Assembly (NCBI GenBank): GCA_037954665.1
Contig: JBBMOL010000227.1
Span: 434,001 to 498,000 of the forward strand
Direction: 5' to 3'
DNA from: Laguncularia racemosa
Taxonomy: Eukaryota > Streptophyta > Magnoliopsida > Myrtales > Combretaceae
Length of the DNA stretch: 64,000 nt
In this document: positions 32,344-43,799 of the stretch, in pieces
Layout: every line of letters begins with the position of its first letter
Numbering within the stretch: position 1 is the first letter of the stretch
Translations under genes and position numbers: made by a program
The notes under the pieces: model-generated
Database searches by the model: none
What the model was told of the DNA's origin: nothing
What the model saw: the letters and a program-made list of their open reading frames with translations, nothing else

Positions 32344-33695
32344 TGTTACGCCCCAAAGGGGGGCTTAGAAGTTTCCACTAAAAATTATCATGGCATGTGT
32401 GCACCTATTACATGATAATCGTCTTACAAGCCAGAGATCGTAAGACTCTAAATAATTAATTACATTTACGACTAATCATAGTACATAAAGTTACATAATA
32501 AAATATAACTATAGATTTTGTATCCCACAGTCAACCATGATCGTAGAAAATCGGTATCCCCTACCAACCAGTAAAATGGAATAAATTCTATGTTTCATAA
32601 CTTCCAATTTTACATTAGGGTCCAAAAATAACCTTTCATCTAAATACTCTATCTTTCACAATTCTTACTTTATCATCCTTGTCTTCCAAAAACTCTCGAC
32701 ACTTCACATCTTATCCCATCCCGAGCTATTCTACCTACAAAAGGGTTTGTGGAGGGGTGAGCACACTACGGCTCAATGAATGAGAGGGTAATACTTTCAA
32801 TGCTACACACGTACAAGCAATTTCAAATCAAGTTATCAAATCATATGCTGTGCATGAACAACCATATTAATGCAGCATCTCACGCGGTCTTCTAGTAACC
32901 GACATGAAGTCTAGGGTTTATGCGCCCTTGACCTTGGGTTGGGGATTTTGAAGCCACCATCAATGCCCAGGTATTACACACAATTTCATTACTTTTATCA
33001 CTTATTTATACTGTATCTTAGCTTTAATGATCTAGGCTCAGGTGCTTCACTACACCGAGCATTTACACCCTCAAGAGACAAGCCGGACTCGAAACCGTCA
33101 AGGCGCGACAATCCCTTAATCACTTAGTTCGCACTTAATGAAACAATGATCCTCTAATCACTTCCAGTGCATCCTGTAGCAATGATGGCCTTCAATCTCA
33201 TGCAATGTCTCGTGAAAATGCATTTCAAATTTTAATCGAGTCCACTTCTTTAATTAATTGATTCGGGGTGATCAAGCAATATACAGTTGCAACCAATTCC
33301 CATTTAAGGTAATAAGGTACACTACCATGAATTTAAAGACTACCACTCTAAGAACAACCAATAGGAACCTAGTGAAGTCCTATAAACAAATCCACTACGT
33401 CTCATATTTACATTTACCACAACAAGAAGAGATCACGCGTTTCACATCGCAAATAAAGTAAGGAAAACCAGACCAAACGGATAAAAACAATCAAGCTATA
33501 CACAAGATTTTAGTTAACTTGACACCTCTATGCCATTTGACTTAAACTTCAAATCAACCACTCGAGATTGATTTACACTTATTGTTCCTTGACATCTCTA
33601 TGTCATCGCACCTCTCAAGTACTCAGTTATACACACATTCAAGAGTCAATTAGGTAGCCACATATATATCCCTCCTAAGTCCTCAAATACCTATG

Positions 33696-33699
<4 letters not shown>

Positions 33700-33730
<31 letters not shown>
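33700..33730. repeat. AT dinucleotide microsatellite
   Basis: An uninterrupted (AT)n run of about 31 bases, inside the H block. Confidence 0.9.
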
Positions 33731-33733
<3 letters not shown>

Positions 33734-34717
33734 TTTTTAAACGTAGCTTTAACAAAAAGATAATTTGCTCGGCACCTCCCCTCACTTACTTAAGAGGCGC
33801 AAGAAAACATAATTGTTAAGTTGCAAAATCAAAAGTTGCACTTATGATTTGTATAGTTATATGCATGAATGTATTCTATAAATATAATAGGAAAATAATT
33901 TTGCCTAAGCATATATACATATTCAGAAGTAGATTCTGATAGGTGTATATAATGATATACATATAATCTATTCCATTTATGCATACCTACTCGGTAGCTA
34001 TAGAGGGAAAAGTTAGGTTTATATATTTTGGTTTAGTTTGAAGAAAACAATTTTGAATCGTGGTATTAAGCCTGAAGTAGTAGCACTGGCAAGATGGTGC
34101 GAAGTGCTATCGTTAAGATAGTGATATCTAAACCCTCTGTCCATTCTATCCTTTACATCATTAAAACAGTGTTCATCTATAACTTATCTAACTACCAATT
34201 TCTTCATAACTTCTTTTCTAAACTCATTTAACCCCACTACATAACTTTAAATAACAATAATCACAACCCATTTACAACTACTGCCAAGCAAGTGAATTCA
34301 TATACATAGCATATCAACACATAACACAACATTGTAGCATATCATTAAGTTTCCCACTCACCTGTTTATGGTGGTCTTGGTCCTAACCGTCGTTGAGTGA
34401 TTCTAACATGTAATCCCTTTACCTATTGAGATCTCTATGCCAAGTTGAGTGTCCTGTGCAGCTTCCTTTGTTGCTATAATCTTGCTTTCTTCGAACTCTA
34501 AAGCCACTACATATTCTTAAGTCCTAGAGAAGGGAATCTAGTCAAGCAAAAGGAGGAGGTCAGAATGAGATCTAAACATAACTCCTCATGTCTAATTGAG
34601 TTAAATTGTAAGTTCATTGAGTCAGAAACGAGTCTTGTCAGATGGGTTTGTAGCACTTTGGATAAAGGTAGTTGCAAACTCAACCTCAACAACTTTTCTC
34701 CAGTTTGTTAGTAGTAA

Positions 34718-34990
34718 GCTTCAATTGTCTTCATCAATGAAATTGATGTAGCTAGTATAAAAAGGTATGATGCCCATTCTGGTGGTGAATGTGAGATCTA
34801 AAGGACCATGTTGGAATTGCTGAATTAGTTAGATGGTTTCGATTCTAGAGGAGATGTCAAAGTCACCCTTGCAAGAAACAGAATTGAAAGTCCCAATCCT
34901 CTATTGCTTCGTCCTAGTCAAATAGACAAAAAGATTGGATTTCCTTTACCTGATATCAAAACTAGGAGGTGCATCTTCCAGATTCAATAT
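34718..34990 (+). pseudogene. RPT2: RPT2-like 26S proteasome ATPase fragment
   Basis: Translation from 34718 gives ASIVFINEID then KRYDAHSGGE, TMLELLN, LDGFDSRGDVKV, then RNRIESPNPLLLRP and FPLPDIKTRRCIFQIQ. This is the AAA ATPase Walker B and sensor region of the proteasome regulatory subunit 4 (RPT2). In the functional protein it unfolds substrates at the base of the 19S particle. Two in-frame stops (TAA near 34796, TAG near 34823) fall where the family has Gln, and conserved Ala-Thr-Asn is changed to Ala-Arg-Asn. Homology begins sharply near an exon-like edge and ends at about 34990. It is a dead fragment of about 90 codons with no intron visible. Confidence 0.85.
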
Positions 34991-34999
34991 CTGCCGATG

Positions 35000-35950
35000 T
35001 AGGCTTGGAGACTACCTTGTTTGTAAATACACCTTAGGAAACTCTTCCTACAGCTAAGCCTGATACAGTAGACACTAAGCCCTTTGTTTTTCTCCTTTTA
35101 TGTGCTTTGGAAGAACTTTTTGCTGTCCCACTGTAAGGGGAAGATGGATGATCACTTGAGCCATCCACTTATGGTATTATTCTCTTCAATAAAGCATCAA
35201 TGGAGTTCCTCAAGCAAGAGAGGGCTTAGAATGATCTCCTGAACTAGTTCATCATCAGAGTTTTATATCATATATAGCCTAAGATAAGGATCTCGAAATC
35301 CCAATTGACTAAGAGGAGTAGATCTTGATTTTGCAAAGAATTGGGATTGCCTCGAACAAAAGTCTGATCAATAAGAGAGAAAAGCTTTTAGACCATAAAA
35401 CTATATGTTAGAGGCATTGAGATCACATGAAAAGAGCTAAATCTCGAAGTTCATCAAGAATAATCTTTACTCTTTCTCCCACAAGTTGAGTGCCAATAGC
35501 GGCCTTACTCTTCTCATGTTTGTCACTATAGCAACATGTTAAACTTGTATAGGGTTCGTGATCGGTAGTATCAATGAGCTACTTCAGAACAACCCCCCTA
35601 CAGGTAGTAAGTATTCCTTACCCTGAATCTAAAATCTAAGTCTAACACTTCTATTTTGAAGGTAATAAAGTTTTATAGAAATAGAAGATTGATCTTCCCT
35701 CACACACCTTATTACAACTGCTTTATCAGTATATCCTTCACAACGATTACAAAAGAATTCTGAACCATGCATCTAGACTCAAAATCTGAGAAATAAGTTT
35801 GCAATTATCATCCTATAAATCATCTTCTCCCTTGATAAGAATGGTCACTGCAGAGTCAGCCTTCTTCAAAGCGTTATCTCCTAGTTTTACAATCCTCCTC
35901 TTTCAACAGACAGTACAACCATGAAAAATGCACTACGATTGTACTAAATA
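35000..35950 (-). pseudogene. Unidentified coding-like fragments
   Basis: Several short minus-strand stretches read like conserved exons rather than transposon sequence: YTSLTCCYSDKHEKSKAAIG followed by TQLVGERVKIILDELRDLAL (about 35420-35570), ALKKADSAVTILIKGEDDL (about 35830-35890) and GTAKSSSKAHKRRKTKGL (about 35070-35140). They are separated by stops and non-coding sequence. I do not recognise the source gene or genes. They lie between the RPT2-like and BIG-like fragments, so they are probably also captured host sequence. Confidence 0.4.
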
Positions 35951-36165
35951 CAACTAAATTTCTTTGATAAATGCAATCAACCAAACCAACAACAATAATG
36001 ACATAACAACTAATTCAACCATTGTCATCAAACATTTAACTATCTTACCACTTCACTCATATGGCATGGTGTTAAACGCGACATTTCCCCGCGTTCAAAG
36101 CAAGGGATGACACCTTTTGCACATGTGTACTCACGAACAAGGAAGATCCTTGCATAAGTGGAGGT

Positions 36166-36536
36166 TGTTGGTGTCCTAAGTGTCCTATTTAGTTGTGTTT
36201 GTTCGTTATGTGTTTGTGTTAGTGGTCTTAGTCTGTTGTGTGCTCTATTGTATGTTGTGTAGTGGCCCTAGAATTATGAAATCAAGGGTTGTGTAAAGGT
36301 AGTGTCCTTGTAATTTGGTCATGCAAGTCTATTAGGATACCTCGGTAGTGGGTATCTGGTTAGTGGAGGTGTGGAGGCAGTAGGGAACATGGCAAGTTAC
36401 CTAAGAGTAGTGGGATGAGAACTAGGAATGTATTGTATAAAAAAAGAGGAGTTTTCGGTAGCAATGAATTAATTATCAATTTCCAATCAAATATTATGTG
36501 AGTAACACGTAAGAGGTCGCTAAATTCTCTCCAACA
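36166..36536 (+). repeat. Possible small solo LTR
   Basis: A 371-bp stretch begins TGTTGG and ends CCAACA, a perfect six-base terminal inversion. It has a TATA-like TGTATAAAAAAAGAGG at about 36430, consistent with a small LTR such as a copia or TRIM element. Flanks are gaggt and agcct, so there is no target duplication. The call is tentative. Confidence 0.35.
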
Positions 36537-36650
36537 AGCCTAAACCCTAAACAATCACCATAGGTAAACAAGGACAAAAAACCCTAAAACCTAGACTAGA
36601 ACCAGACCTCCAAATCGACAAATCCGAAATAGGGACAACAAAAAGATCCT

Positions 36651-37345
36651 ATAACACATGGGAGTCTGAATGCCACCACACTTGTTCACATGCTTGTAAA
36701 GCTTCTTCACTTCAGTTGAGAATTGCGAAGAATCATAAACACTATAATAGTGGGTTTTGCTTCCACACAAGCAGAGGAAAAGCCTCCTTACATATCTTTT
36801 GACAAAAGCAGTTTGTAGATTATTGATATAACTGTAGAGAACATCCTGATATCCATCTAGCTTCAAATCTTTACTAGCAGAAATCTTCTAAATCTTTTCT
36901 TTTTCACTATACTTTTGTTGCTTTTTTGGTTGAACCAATGTATACACCAATTGGAAAATATTCTCCAATAGCAATCTATGGTAATCTATAAATATATCTG
37001 CATGATGAGATTTCACATAAAAATCTGAAAAGAAAGGAGAGAAATTCCCTGTCAGTAATTTTAGTGAAAATGAAGGAAGAGCTCCATAATCAAATCCAAG
37101 GCTCATATTTTGTGAAGTTTCTATGCTTGTGGTTTTGGATTTGAAAACATGCACAAGCTGCTACAGAATATCCATAAGAAAATTGACGAACATTTGCTGC
37201 CTAAGAGAACTGCAAACCTGTATCCACTGAGATGCCAAGTCATTTTTCTTAGGGTTGTATGAGGAAGACTGAGAGGATACCGTCGTACTTCTATCATTGA
37301 TCTCCGTACATACACCAAGATTGTGAAGAGAATTATCACTGCTAG
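36651..37345 (-). pseudogene. BIG: BIG/UBR4-like fragment
   Basis: Minus-strand translation from 37345 gives SYNPKKNDLASQWIQVCSSL, FVNFLMDIL, a stop, then QLVHVFKS, GNFSPFFSDFYVKSHHADIF, DYHRLLLENIFQLVYTLV, KDLKLDGYQDVLYSYINN, RRLFLCLCGSKTHYYSV and TEVKKLYKHVNK. This matches part of the very large calossin-like plant protein BIG, an N-recognin-related factor for auxin transport and other responses. About 230 codons are present against roughly 5000 in the whole protein. Stops near 37162 (TAG, Gln in relatives) and 36888 (TAG) inactivate it. The end at TPMCY is abrupt. Confidence 0.85.
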
Positions 37346-38227
37346 GTTAATGCCAATTGCAAAACATCATTGTGAAAAACATAAATACAAGGACAATCAC
37401 ATCCCCAAGGAGTCATGCCCTCGACGTATGTCATAGGGAATCTAAAGCTTCTAGCTCAAGCAAAATAGTTCCATGATGCTAAGTCTCATTCAAACATTCC
37501 ATCAAACGCCTTGCATGCCATCTCTACTATAGTGGTTCTATAACTTAATGTAACTGTATTCCGACTTACACTACGGAGAAAGCTTCGCCTTCACTATAAA
37601 TTTGGTCGAAGCATGGCATAGATGGTCCAATCCGAGTTAAGGAAGGAGGAATTCTGGGTAGCGTGTTTTACTGAAGAGATCCTTGGGTGATAGTGATGAA
37701 CAAATCCTAATGCAAGTGATGACATTATGAAGGGTACTAGTAGCTTGATATATTAAGTGCGAGCTCGTAGGCTGTTGTATAGGTTTAATTTTAAATTATA
37801 GGAGAGCTGCTACAATCGTCACGGAAAAAAGAAAGAAAAAAAAAAAGAAAAAGAGGGAGAGAAGAAGAAGAAGGCAAGAACAAGGAAGAAGAAAGGGGTA
37901 GGGGACAACGAAGATAGATGATGTGACCCGCCGCAGGTAATGTGATGGGGGTGATTGCTACGACTACTGTCCGTCATGGAAGAAAAGGTTAGACAGGACA
38001 CGCAATTTGAATTTTTTTTTTTTGTTTACAGTTATGTATATATTATATTATATTTATATTATAATTACTTTTATTTTAATATTCTGCATGTGTACACAGA
38101 TATCTTTAAATTTTATATTTTTAGTATTTTATTACAAACTTTACGTCTAAGCTAATTTGATTATTCCGAACATAAATATTTTACTCAAAATTTTCATATA
38201 GTTTTTCAAAATTTTTGGGACTTCACA
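37346..38227 (-). repeat. H block right part, LTR-like
   Basis: No host coding sequence is seen here. On the minus strand it starts TGTGAAGTCCCAAAAATTTTG, has a T/C-rich tract (complement of 37830-37905) and continues as AT-rich LTR-like sequence. The short open frames are chance. Confidence 0.5.
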
Positions 38228-38328
38228 CCTATAGGATCGACACTCAATATCTTTATCCACTATACTATAGAATCGATAGGTGAACTTGCCTATAGGTCTA
38301 AAATTAGATAATAGGAAGACTAGTATCA
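38228..38328 (+). repeat. B 3' LTR, right end
   Basis: CCTATAGGATCGACACTCAA to GACTAGTATCA matches the end of the B 5' LTR (21758-21860). The five bases after it duplicate the ctatt before the 5' LTR. Confidence 0.9.
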
Positions 38329-38333
38329 CTATT

Positions 38334-39199
38334 AATATAAAAGGAAGTAACTTAAAAGAAATGTATACTATTGAATTGAAAATACATAAAAATGGAAAAT
38401 CATAAGATATCCCTAGTAACTATTAAATGACTAAAAAGAAATTAACTAAATTGTATAATATAAATGGAAAATCATGAAACCAACTTCAAAGCCGATCTTC
38501 ATTAGACTGGGCATTACCCCTAATCAACTACTACCAATAGCCTTCCTTTGTGGTTTTGTGTTAGTTAGCTTCTTAGTCTCCCCTACACATTTCCTTCCCC
38601 CTTTTTTTAAGAGGATTCATCCTTGAATCTAGCTTATTTCAAATCTACACATCTAATGACTAGCTAATCAATTTCATCAACACTCAAAATTGATCTAGAT
38701 ATCATGTGCTCTATCAACTAATTTTTTTGAATCCAATGAGATTCATAAAATGTTTTTGTAGCATCTCATGGCAAATTTGGTTTTTTGCATGTAGTGTCTG
38801 TTTTTATCAATGTTCTTCCATTAAAACTAAGATGCAAATGTAGGATTTTCCATCAAGTGCAACATATGTAGGTTTCTTATCAACTATCTTTTTCTAACTC
38901 TACATATGACTCACTTGTTCAAGATCTTCAATAGTCTCACAATTTGTCTTTTCCTCAAATATTTCTTCACACTCCTTAATTTCTAAGTTTGATTTAACTT
39001 TGTTCATCTTACATTAGACCTTCTTTTCATCTACCTACCTTCGAACTCGTTCATTTAATGTAGTTATATCACATTTCACTACTTCTCGACTCATAGGCAT
39101 TAGACTAAATTTCTTTCCCTTGTTAAATAATATCGATTTCCTTCTAGAATCATGCACCACAATGAGACATAGTTGTCATAGCTTCCATAGATGTATGCA
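38334..39199 (-). pseudogene. F 3' LTR end, tail and protease remnant
   Basis: The LTR part appears to end at CCCTACACA (38589), followed on the minus strand by an AAAAAAAGGGGG purine tract (about 38601-38612) and a decayed tail resembling the DLRTNP-type polyprotein end. Further right the minus strand gives HDSRRKSILFNKGKKFSLMP (about 39060-39160), the segment after protease in family A. No long frame is open. The protease upstream of this is found beyond C, at 43732-43799. Confidence 0.5.
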
Positions 39200-40244
39200 T
39201 GATGTGCCTAAAAGGGAGTTTAAGCACATGCAAATGAACCAATTTACAACCCCTAAATGACAAGATCAAAAATCGGTTCAATGGATAACAAATTGTGTGA
39301 TCCCTTATGATGTAAGATGAGCCGAATGTTATAGTTTTCAAGGGAACAATATTACAAAGATGAAATCCTCAATTGCAACACTAAATACACTTGAAATCCC
39401 ACGTGATTAACACACAAGAACAACAAGATCCAATTCTATGATCCACTTTCCCAACAAAATGATCTATGGTTCAAATGAAGCTAAATTGAAGGCTAAAACT
39501 TAAGGGCTAAAACCAATCAATTGTAGCAAAAAGAATTTGATTGCAAATGCAATCAAATTTGGTCAATTAAACATCCAAATAAACCCTAGATACTACTCAT
39601 TAGAGAATAAAGGAAATTGCAACAAAGTAAATTTGATATTACAAATAAATTAACCTTAATGCCACTTACTACAACCTCAAATTGGGATTTAAAATTGATA
39701 AGAGCAATTGAATTAGGAATAAACCCTAACCCTCTCACATAAAATGTGAAATTCTATTCTAAAAAATTCTCCTGCAAAAACCCTACTTAAGCAAGTATTT
39801 ATACTTACTCCCTTCAGGGTTAAAAAGTTCACAAAATTATAACTATGATACTTTTAGGGTAGCCGGTCCTAAAAAACATAATTACAAGTAAATGAAAAGT
39901 TTCCCAAAAAAAATTACAACATAAATAGTCCAAAGAAAATAAATTACAAGTAAAAATAGTCTTCAACATGCTAATTCTTCAATAGGATTCATCAACCCAG
40001 CTCATCGCTAGTTTAGGTCAGTCCATGGATAACCCACAAGCTAAGTTTGAGTGAGTTTATCCATTGCCCTGTAAAGCATAATAAGTGTTCCTGTTGGAAA
40101 ATACAATACATGAATAAGAGAAAAGAGGTTAGTAAACAAATAATTCCTAGGTCGATTTGCTCAAAATGAGCCTTCATTACCAAGATTTGAAATCCTTTAG
40201 TTCTTGCCCTAATGATAGGTTTTATCGGTTTTTTATTCCTATCA
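39200..40244 (-). repeat. C 3' LTR
   Basis: Starts TGATGTGCCTAAAAGGG and ends TTCCTATCA on the plus strand. It contains the TATA palindrome variant AAGCAAGTATTTATACTTAC near 39787. Confidence 0.88.
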
Positions 40245-40969
40245 TCTCCTCAGGCCTCAAAAAGATTTGTCCTCAAATCTGACAGATCAAATGCAGTAGA
40301 GACTCTGTTTCTTCCTAACAAGCCACCTGAAGAAGTATCACTGCAGAATCCCAATATCTGAAATACCATAGGGGGTGATTGTTTTCTCTCCTTCATTTCT
40401 AGGATGTATCTCATCTACAACATAAATAATGACCCATTATCTATTGAGGTCTCCCTTATCTCAACCCGTTCCACTAAAATTGTTTTCTCCTTTTCTAACT
40501 CATCTATATAACGCTAATCCTCATGGCCCTCTAATGGTTGACCCAACAACTCACTACCCTCTGAAACCTCTGATGGTGAATGCAACTGTCTCTGAATAGT
40601 CTGGCTCTCTGGTGATAGGCTCATCTGACTCTGACCCTCAGAATCTTCCAATGGTTTACTCAACTTCTCATGAGCCTCGAGTACCTCTGAAGGTAAACAC
40701 AACTATCCCTGAACAGTTTGGTCCTTTGGTAGTCTGCTCATCTAACTATGATCATTAGGATCCTCTAAAGGTTAGCACATTTGTGTTTGACAAATTATGT
40801 GCTCTAAGGGTTAGCTCAATTGCTCATGGCCCTCTAATGGTCTACTAATTTGTTGCTGAACCCTTTGAACCTCTAAAGGCAACATCAAATTCAGAATAAT
40901 TCGTTTTCCCTCCTTCTATAATACATAAGTATTCCTAAAGCCATCATGTAAGGCCCCCTTATCATATAA
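40245..40969 (-). pseudogene. C repeat-rich polyprotein tail
   Basis: After protease, the minus-strand frame encodes imperfect repeats built on PLEGHE, PLEDSEG and PSEVSEG (for example SKPLEDSEGQSQMS and LGQPLEGHED), broken by stops; one open piece is 40514-40702. It ends with SDLRTNLFEA next to the purine tract, the usual polyprotein terminus in this family. The repeats are not seen in elements D or E. Confidence 0.6.
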
Positions 40970-41293
40970 CTAAGGCCTGCCAAGCAATATATGGGATGTA
41001 CACATAGGTAGAATATCACACTCGATTTCATCACAGTATTTATCCCCTACAGTGAAAGGTACTCTAGCTCTTTGGGTCACATACAAACTCCCCTGATCAT
41101 TAAGCCAATGTAATTTATACAATTCAGGATGTGGAGTAGTGGCAAGTTTTAGTTTCGATACTAACGATGCTACTACCACATTGGTACAACTACCACCATC
41201 AACTATAAGGACACATAAATTTCCTTCTACCCAACAAGAAGTATGGAACGAGTTTTCCCTTTGTTCATCATCCTTAATAGTAAATGTAGTCAA
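40970..41293 (-). pseudogene. C protease
   Basis: The open segment starts TFTIKDDEQRENSFHTSCWV and contains LCVLIVDGGSCTNVVVASLV, the aspartic-protease-like site with DGG. ILPMCTSHILLGRP follows. Continuation past 40970 is stopped (YD then TAG). It is closely related to the protease of D (about 57700-58060) and of family A. Confidence 0.8.
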
Positions 41294-42703
41294 TGTCTAG
41301 CGCAATACATTAGCATAATGAAACATTTCACTAAACATGATTATGTTCAAACCCAACAACACAATAATTATCCTTACACCTCTACGGTTCGAGTACATAA
41401 CCAAGCCACAAATGAAGTACACTCAACTACTTCCAAGTAGATAGAATTAAATTCAACTGCAAATGTTTAAGTAATTAGTTCAATTACTTTTACACTTTAA
41501 TGACTTGTTTGAATTTCAAATTCTACTACTCAACTTTCCTTTTTCTTGCCTTGATTTCTTACCACTTAAATACACAATTGGCAGCAATTAAACACATACA
41601 TAACACACCATTCACCACCACACAACTTCCCCTTTGCTCACGGTTCAGCAATGTTCACGCCACCAACAACAAGTAGCTTGACAACACATACAACAACCAA
41701 CACCAAATGTTAACACCATTTACTAAATTTACAAAAAATACAACACTACATACACACTACTTCAAGCCACGGTGCACTTTCCCCACTTCCACACAAACAT
41801 CAAACCACAACTTCAATACAAAAAGGTAGCTCAACTTTCACATTCAAAATGAGTTCAATAAGTGCAATGTTCCACAAATGGTAAGGAGCTATTTCAAATT
41901 CAAATGATACACAATTAAACAATCACTTAATGTATGTTTTGAATTTCAAAAAAAATCAATCACTACAACTCCCTTTCAACCACGGCACATATACACACTT
42001 CCACTCCACAGCAGCACCCTTCTCCTCAACAAACTCATAACACGTTGCTTTGGTCTTCTCAACATAAACTTACAACATGTTGTAGCATAACTCCAATAAC
42101 TCACTACACTCTTTTACACCGCAACCCACACACATATAACCATGCTGCAACAACCTTCCCAATACAACACACACAACACTTCATGTTGCAATCTATACTG
42201 TAATCCACATACAAGGGCAGCAAACAATAATTCAAATAACTCCACTAAATGCAATCTTTTCCATAAAAGGTAAGATAATTCAAATTCAAACAACACTCCT
42301 TAATGTTACTTAATAACTACTTCAAGTTAATGGATGTTTGAATTCAAATGATTTCCTTTTTTCCACATAATGCAATTTAAAAATTGCAAACACGCTACTA
42401 AATTTCTGAAACAAACAAGCAAGGATCACACTTCTTCTTTCTTCACAAATTTAGATACTTCCCAATTCCAAATTTGGTTCAAGAAATGCACTACTTCCTT
42501 CTTTTCCCTTCACGATGAATTCAACAACAAAGGACCTACAACAAGACCTTAAATTCTACTTCAACATACAACTATTACAACTCCTCAACAACACATTCAT
42601 GCAATTCAATCCTCAACATACACAATTTCCGATCAAAGTGAAGAACCCTAATTGATAATGAAGATCACGAATTCAACCAACACTAAATCCCTTCTCTTAA
42701 CTA
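41294..42703 (-). other. C leader; gag deleted
   Basis: A 1.4-kb AT-rich stretch without coding sequence. It matches the leaders of E (61700-62965) and, less well, D (59400-60275), for example the ATGGTAAGGAGCTATTTCAAATTC block near 41878. In E and D the leader is followed by gag, which is absent here. Confidence 0.65.
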
Positions 42704-42716
42704 GGCTCCGATACCA
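42704..42716 (-). other. C primer-binding site
   Basis: The minus strand reads TGGTATCGGAGCC, the initiator-methionine type with one change, five bases from the LTR at 42722. Confidence 0.75.
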
Positions 42717-42721
42717 AATTA

Positions 42722-43731
42722 TGATGTGCCTAAAAGGGAGTTTAAGCACATGCAAATGAACCAATTTACAACCCCTAAATGACAAGATCAAAAATCGATT
42801 CAATGGACAACAAATTGTGTGATCCCTTATGATGTAAGATGAGCCTAATGTTATAGTTTTCAAGGGAAAAATATTACAAAGATGAAATCCTCAATTGCAA
42901 ACACTAAATGCACTTGAAATCCCACGTGATTAACACACAAGAACAACAAGATCCAATTATGTGATCCACTTTCCCAACAAAATGATCCACGGTTTAAATG
43001 ATGCTAAATTGAAGGCTAAAACTTAAGGGCTAAAACTAATCAATTGTAGCAACAAGAATTTGATTACAAATGCAATCAAATTCGATCAATTAAACATCTA
43101 AATCAACCCTAGATACTACTCACTAAAGAAGAAAGGAAATTGCAACAAAGTAAATTTGATATTACTCACAAATTAACCTTAATGCCACTTGCCACAACCT
43201 CAAATTGGGATTTGAAATTGATAAGAGCAATTGAATTAGGAATAAACCTTAACCCTCTCACGTAAAATGTGAAGTTCTATTCTAAAAAATTCTCCTGCAA
43301 GAACCCTACTTAAGCACATAATTACAACTATGCCACTTTTGGGGTAGCCGATCGTAAAAAACATAATTACAAGCAAATGAAAAGTGTCCCAAAAAAAAAC
43401 TTACAACATAAATGGTCAAAAGAAAATAAATTAGAAGTAAAAATAGTCTTCAACATGCTAATTCTTCAATAGGATTCGTCAACCCAACTCATCGCCAGTT
43501 TAGGTCGGTCCATGGATAACCCACAAGCTAAGTCTGAGTGGTTTTGTCCATCAACCTGTAAAGCATGATAAGTTTTCCTGTTGGAAAATACAATACATGA
43601 ATAAGAGAAAAGAGGTTAGTAGATAAATAATTCCTGGGTCGATTTGCTCAAAATGGGCCTTCATTGCTAAGATTTGAAATCCTTTGGTTTTTGCCCTAAT
43701 GATAGGTTTTGTCGGATTTTGATTCCTATTA
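42722..43731 (-). repeat. C 5' LTR
   Basis: Pairs with 39200-40244. It starts TGATGTGCCTAAAAGGG and ends ATTCCTATTA (CA decayed to TA). A deletion near 43315 removes the TATA palindrome and its flank. Confidence 0.88.
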
Positions 43732-43799
43732 ATGTAGCAATCAACCATGGAAAGAACATCACACAACATTGTATCCTCAAGAGTATTAATGTAGGCAAG
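43732..43799 (-). pseudogene. F protease fragment beyond C
   Basis: The minus strand gives LEDTMLCDVLSMVDCYI, matching YEDEVLCDVVPMQACHV of family A protease. It joins the sequence at 39199 after removal of C, so C was inserted in the protease of F. Confidence 0.6.

Larger units (their letters stand above)
32344..38227 (-). mobile_element. H: composite Tekay-like LTR block with gene fragments
   Basis: The insertion starts TGTTACGCCCC and ends GGGACTTCACA on the plus strand, so its minus-strand reading is TGTGAAGTCCC...GGGGCGTAACA, the form of a Tekay/Del LTR. Target sites are cctgt (32339-32343) and cctat (38228-38232), one base different, and the uninterrupted B 5' LTR has cctat. The outer 2 kb on the left and 0.5 kb on the right read as LTR. 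The centre (about 34440-37350) contains host-gene fragments. It could be a solo LTR with a gene-carrying insertion or a gene-capturing element; no internal coding region was found. Confidence 0.65.
20320..38328 (+). mobile_element. B: Athila-like element, gag and protease only
   Basis: LTRs at 20320-21860 and 31133-38328 (the latter split by H) flank gag and protease. Perfect target duplications ctatt occur at 20315-20319 and 38329-38333. The primer site resembles the Athila/Tat type, gag and the DLG-type protease resemble that lineage, and the PPT is preceded by GCTTGAGGACAAGCAA. RT, RNase H and integrase are missing. G is inserted in gag and H in the 3' LTR. Confidence 0.88.
39200..43731 (-). 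mobile_element. C: protease-only family D element
   Basis: LTRs at 39200-40244 (1045 bp) and 42722-43731 (1010 bp) are clearly paired; the second lacks about 40 bp including the TATA palindrome. Flanks atgca (39195-39199) and atgta (43732-43736) differ by one transition. A primer site lies at 42704-42716 and a purine tract next to 40244. The interior carries protease and a repeat-rich tail but neither gag nor pol. Confidence 0.85.

Noticed and set aside
36591..37154. An active BIG gene locus
   Set aside because: Only a small fraction of the gene is present, it has in-frame stops and sits inside a transposon block.
32344..38227. H as a Helitron
   Set aside because: Gene capture on both strands is typical of Helitrons, but the termini are TGTT...CACA with a near five-base duplication rather than TC...CTRR between A and T. 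A Helitron nested inside H remains possible but no ends were found.
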